Assembly (NCBI GenBank): GCA_029260755.1
Contig: JAJDCQ010000071.1
Coordinates: forward strand, 1 to 52,289
Length of the DNA: 52,289 nt
DNA from: Planctomycetota bacterium
GTDB lineage: Bacteria; Planctomycetota; J058; JAJDCQ01
Direction of reading: 5' to 3'
A program made the position numbers and the translations under genes. Shown piece after piece: positions 52,060 through 52,289 of the stretch. How positions within the stretch are numbered: position 1 is the stretch's first letter; each line of letters opens with the position of its first letter. The notes beneath the pieces are model-generated. The model had not been told where the DNA came from. It was given only the letters and a program-made list of their open reading frames with translations, and did not search any database.

Positions 52060-52289
52060 CGCAGCAAGGGCACTCAGCGCCAGCGCGCCCCCTCCGCTCT
52101 CACCTCGGGGACGGGCGTCTGCCCGAATCGTCGTTCCCTGCGAGCGCCACCGACGTTCGGCACTCCCCTCCGGGCGGACATCGCAGGGCATGGAGGGTGG
52201 GGGGGACCCCGCCTGCGGAGGCTCGTCCGAAGCTGGACGCCCGCGGCTCGGTCCGGCCTCCCCGAGTGCAAGGGACGAGTCTCCCTCGA
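52060..52289. other. Right-end interval without a supported gene
   Basis: No frame here shows the codon bias, ribosome site or motif expected of a gene on either strand. The sequence is GC-rich with G-runs near 52196-52206 but contains no tRNA, rRNA or repeat that I can identify. It may hold the promoter of a gene beyond the window. Confidence 0.5.

Noticed and set aside
52074..52271. Open frames on the minus strand at the right end
   Set aside because: No ribosome site, no codon bias and no recognisable composition. They resemble random GC-rich sequence.

Overview
The window is one stretch of very GC-rich bacterial chromosome with densely packed, mostly non-overlapping-strand gene runs. The GC content (by eye above 70%), exported lipoproteins with lipoboxes, AsmA-like proteins, large Ser/Thr kinases with extracytoplasmic C-terminal regions, an FHA protein, DUF1028, a PhoPQ-activated pathogenicity-related protein and a fatty-acyl-AMP ligase fusion point to a Gram-negative, environmental lineage with complex signalling (Planctomycetota- or Myxococcota-like). 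The exact phylum cannot be fixed from the sequence alone. No rRNA, tRNA, CRISPR array, insertion sequence or phage gene was found.

Layout. 1-200: tail of an unidentified + strand gene. 357-5691: a minus-strand run of eight genes read from 5691 down to 357 (small membrane protein, HMA-like protein, SecD-head-like protein, AsmA-like membrane protein, lipoprotein, 2,4-dienoyl-CoA reductase, lipoprotein). 5823-6884: a + strand exported tandem-DUF3179 protein interrupted by one in-frame TGA. 6878-19491: a second long minus-strand run (VWA lipoprotein, cysteine synthase, 1525-residue AsmA-like protein, tyrosyl-tRNA synthetase, membrane protein, exported protein, Ser/Thr kinase), several of them joined by 1-4 nt stop/start overlaps. 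19616-26080: DUF416, PqaA-type protein, SWIM-SNF2 helicase with a C-terminal XRE helix-turn-helix, and a small hypothetical. 26445-33939: + strand 1593-residue secreted di-haem protein followed by a second Ser/Thr kinase paralogous to the first. 33940-34325: a gene-free block with three copies of an interspersed repeat. 34326-36168: acyltransferase and SDR pair with a repeat-built linker. 36234-38827: B12-binding radical SAM protein and a HEAT-like membrane-anchored protein. 38781-42755: orphan histidine kinase, PhoD-like phosphatase, small membrane protein, and a VWA protein. 42974-45809: GAF-sigma54 activator and an exported PHP-domain protein. 45790-49022: double-FHA zinc-ribbon membrane protein, DUF1028 protein and a membrane-anchored protein. 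49160-52027: FAAL-ACP-PlsC fusion.

Most notable observation: in the DUF3179 gene the only stop inside an otherwise intact 353-residue reading frame is a TGA exactly where the family has the first Cys of its CPLC motif, giving U-P-L-C, and a 7-bp hairpin with a G in the second loop position starts 13 nt after the TGA, which fits the published bacterial SECIS rules. This is a candidate selenoprotein of a family I do not know to contain selenocysteine. A nonsense mutation or assembly error remains possible, and no Sec machinery gene lies in the window.

Other points of interest are a 26-codon repeat-made mini-ORF that exactly bridges the acyltransferase stop and the SDR start, the SNF2-XRE fusion, a stand-alone SecD periplasmic head, the secreted cytochrome with a duplicated C-terminal module, and the two kinase paralogues plus FHA reader.
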